Source of the DNA: CAVURW01 sp963743595
Lineage (GTDB): Bacteria > Verrucomicrobiota > Verrucomicrobiia > Methylacidiphilales > UBA1321
Direction of reading: 5' to 3'
NCBI GenBank assembly: GCA_963743595.1
Contig: CAVURW010000281.1
Coordinates: 1-25,820 of the forward strand
DNA length: 25,820 bases
Shown here: positions 24,928 to 25,820 of the stretch, piece by piece
Numbering within the stretch: position 1 is the stretch's first letter
Layout: each line of letters starts with the position of its first letter
Notes under the pieces: model-generated
Told to the model about the DNA's origin: nothing
Databases searched by the model: none
Seen by the model: only the letters and a program-made list of their open reading frames with translations
Made by a program: the position numbers and the translations under genes

Positions 24928-25128
24928 ATGGAAACCGGGGCTGAATTGAAGCTGTGCAAACATCTGCGGAGCAAGCGGATGTTCGTGAACGACGGAACAA
25001 AGCTCGACGAGTCAACCGCTAATGAACAGGGGTTTTATTGGTGCAATCGGACGCTAACGGAGCTCGGTGCCGACGGGGATTCGGTCCACTTTCGCACTTG
25101 CCAAGAGAGCCGCAGCTGTTTCGAGTAA
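24928..25128 (+). CDS. Small four-cysteine protein coupled to the molybdenum hydroxylase operon
   Basis: This 66-aa protein starts 1 base after the stop of the FAD subunit (taa-t-atg), so it should be translated by coupling. It is hydrophilic with four cysteines at 10, 39, 58 and 64 (KLCKHLRSKRMFV; GFYWCNRTLTELGADGDSVH; TCQESRSCFE). That arrangement suggests a metal or Fe-S site. Small proteins of this general type are seen in Verrucomicrobia and Acidobacteria, but I know of no assigned function. It has no signal peptide, so it would act in the cytoplasm, for instance in cofactor insertion before export. That role is inference from position only. Confidence 0.72.
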   Translation: METGAELKLCKHLRSKRMFVNDGTKLDESTANEQGFYWCNRTLTELGADGDSVHFRTCQESRSCFE

Positions 25129-25605
25129 ATGGAGGCGTTTCTAGAGGTCATTCTGATCGCACAAGATTGCTTCGACGCGGACATTCTCTCCCGCGATGAG
25201 GTAGAGGACGCTAACGCCAAAGCGCAACACCGCCGCGTGATATTTGAAAGGTCCCCATGTATTTGGCCATGTATTTGGCCCCGTTCGGGGCCAAAGGCAT
25301 TGCATCGTGCCAACGCTTTCATGAGCCTGATTCTTATTCCCAGTCCTGCACTTACGAAAGATATGCGACTAGATCACTGGAAAACGTTTTAGTAACCAGT
25401 TTGTTTTTAGGCTCGGAAGGCGAAGAATGGGCGGACTGAAGCGATAAATCAGCGAGTAAGGGCATAAAGTTGCCACCAAAAACGGTGGCTCTGTTCCAGG
25501 GCGGCGATAAGTTTTTCTTACGACCCGCTCGCGAGATGTGGTTGCAAAATTTGAGCAGGAAGCTTTTGCGTGACAGTTCGGCATAGTCCTTGTTATCAAA
25601 AGGTC
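25129..25605. other. Gene-poor 477-bp stretch before citrate synthase
   Basis: No convincing gene was found here. A plus-strand frame starting immediately at 25129 (MEAFLEVILIAQDCFDADIL) looks protein-like for about 43 codons, then runs through a 12-bp tandem duplication into implausible sequence, ending at 25392. It may be a broken small gene. The stretch also contains a perfect 9-bp hairpin (25274-25295), a short palindrome aaaacgtttt flanked by actgg/ccagt (25376-25400) and a gccacc/ggtggc hairpin (25472-25489). The citrate synthase promoter must lie in its right part. Confidence 0.45.
25257..25295. repeat. 12-bp tandem duplication running into a perfect hairpin
   Basis: The unit atgtatttggcc occurs twice in a row (25257-25268 and 25269-25280). 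The second copy forms the left arm of an exact inverted repeat, tttggcccc-gttc-ggggccaaa (25274-25295), with 9 paired bases and a 4-base loop. The stem is GC-rich but no T-run follows, so it is a poor classical terminator. Confidence 0.7.
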
Positions 25606-25820
25606 ATGGCTGTGACATCTCCAGGTTTAAAGGGCATAGTGGCGGCGACCACCCGTAAGAGCGACGTGAGAGGCGAAGAGGGCGTTCTGATTTATGCGGG
25701 TTACGATATTAACGAGCTCGCTGGCAAGGTGAGCTTTGAAGAGGTGGTCTACTTGCTGTGGAACGAGCGCTTGCCGAATAAAGCTGAGCTGGACGCGTTT
25801 GAAAAGGAACTGCGTGCTGC
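25606..25820 (+). CDS. gltA: Citrate synthase, N-terminal part (cut by window end)
   Basis: The first 71 codons of a citrate synthase (or 2-methylcitrate synthase), the enzyme joining acetyl-CoA (or propionyl-CoA) to oxaloacetate in central metabolism. The N-terminus is diagnostic: SPGLKGIVAATTRKSDVRGE, then GVLIYAGYDINELAGKVSFE and EVVYLLWNERLPNKAELDAF. The ATG at 25606 follows an AAAAGG (25598-25603) that may serve as ribosome-binding site. The catalytic His and Asp residues lie beyond the edge, so citrate and methylcitrate synthase cannot be told apart. The gene is preceded by the gene-poor stretch and is probably its own transcription unit. Confidence 0.88.
   Translation, partial: MAVTSPGLKGIVAATTRKSDVRGEEGVLIYAGYDINELAGKVSFEEVVYLLWNERLPNKAELDAFEKELRA

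Noticed and set aside
25274..25295. Hairpin as a rho-independent terminator for the molybdenum hydroxylase operon
   Set aside because: The stem is strong, but no T-run follows on either strand and it lies about 150 bases beyond the last gene.
25035..25322. A 95-codon minus-strand open frame
   Set aside because: It is antisense to the end of the four-cysteine protein and runs through the tandem duplication; composition is Ser/Arg-rich and no start signal is seen.
1..25820. CRISPR array, tRNA or rRNA genes
   Set aside because: No regularly spaced direct repeats, no cloverleaf-like segments and no rRNA-like stretches were noticed on either strand.

Overview
The window most likely comes from a member of the Verrucomicrobiota (Chthoniobacterales-like). 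The strongest sign is a 1365-residue Verru_Chthon cassette protein A, a giant pseudopilin-like protein known mainly from that phylum. Supporting signs are many large signal-peptide proteins, tandem Deg-type proteases, and small DUF1328 and CsbD proteins. No rRNA, tRNA, CRISPR array or complete insertion sequence was recognised.

Bases 1-2250 are different. They are visibly GC-richer and hold two genes of families common in Planctomycetes: a DUF1571 protein and an exported transglutaminase-like protein. Both are broken by many single-base frameshifts (about 11 in 2.1 kb), yet the encoded amino acids stay sensible if the frame is repaired. Bases 2270-2730 hold a 186-bp element with inverted ends and an orphan antitoxin-like ORF with no proper start codon. 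From 2845 onward the large genes are intact. The left end is therefore either error-rich sequence, an assembly chimera, or a recently decayed acquired segment.

Bases 2845-10546 form an envelope locus. A 1437-aa polytopic membrane protein, apparently built from two tandem copies of one architecture, is divergent from a two-gene operon. That operon encodes an exported Deg/HtrA-type serine protease with an intact catalytic triad and a paralogue in which all three triad positions are replaced. A strong intrinsic terminator closes it.

Bases 10567-13210 carry small stress-type proteins (DUF1328, CsbD), a secreted helical protein, a YajO-like aldo/keto reductase and an unrecognised protein. Bases 13291-18154 carry cassette protein A followed by a secreted partner. 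The usual B, C and D cassette genes are not adjacent. Divergent from this is a secreted protein with an NPCBM-like and a C-terminal beta-sandwich domain, convergent with a secreted thioredoxin-fold protein.

Bases 19842-25128 hold a small membrane protein, a DUF1326 exported protein, and a three-subunit molybdenum hydroxylase resembling the periplasmic aldehyde oxidoreductase PaoABC. It has a Tat-exported 2x[2Fe-2S] subunit, a molybdopterin subunit and a FAD subunit with a four-cysteine insert for an extra Fe-S cluster, in the order A-C-B. A translationally coupled 66-aa cysteine protein ends the run. The window closes with the first 71 codons of citrate synthase.
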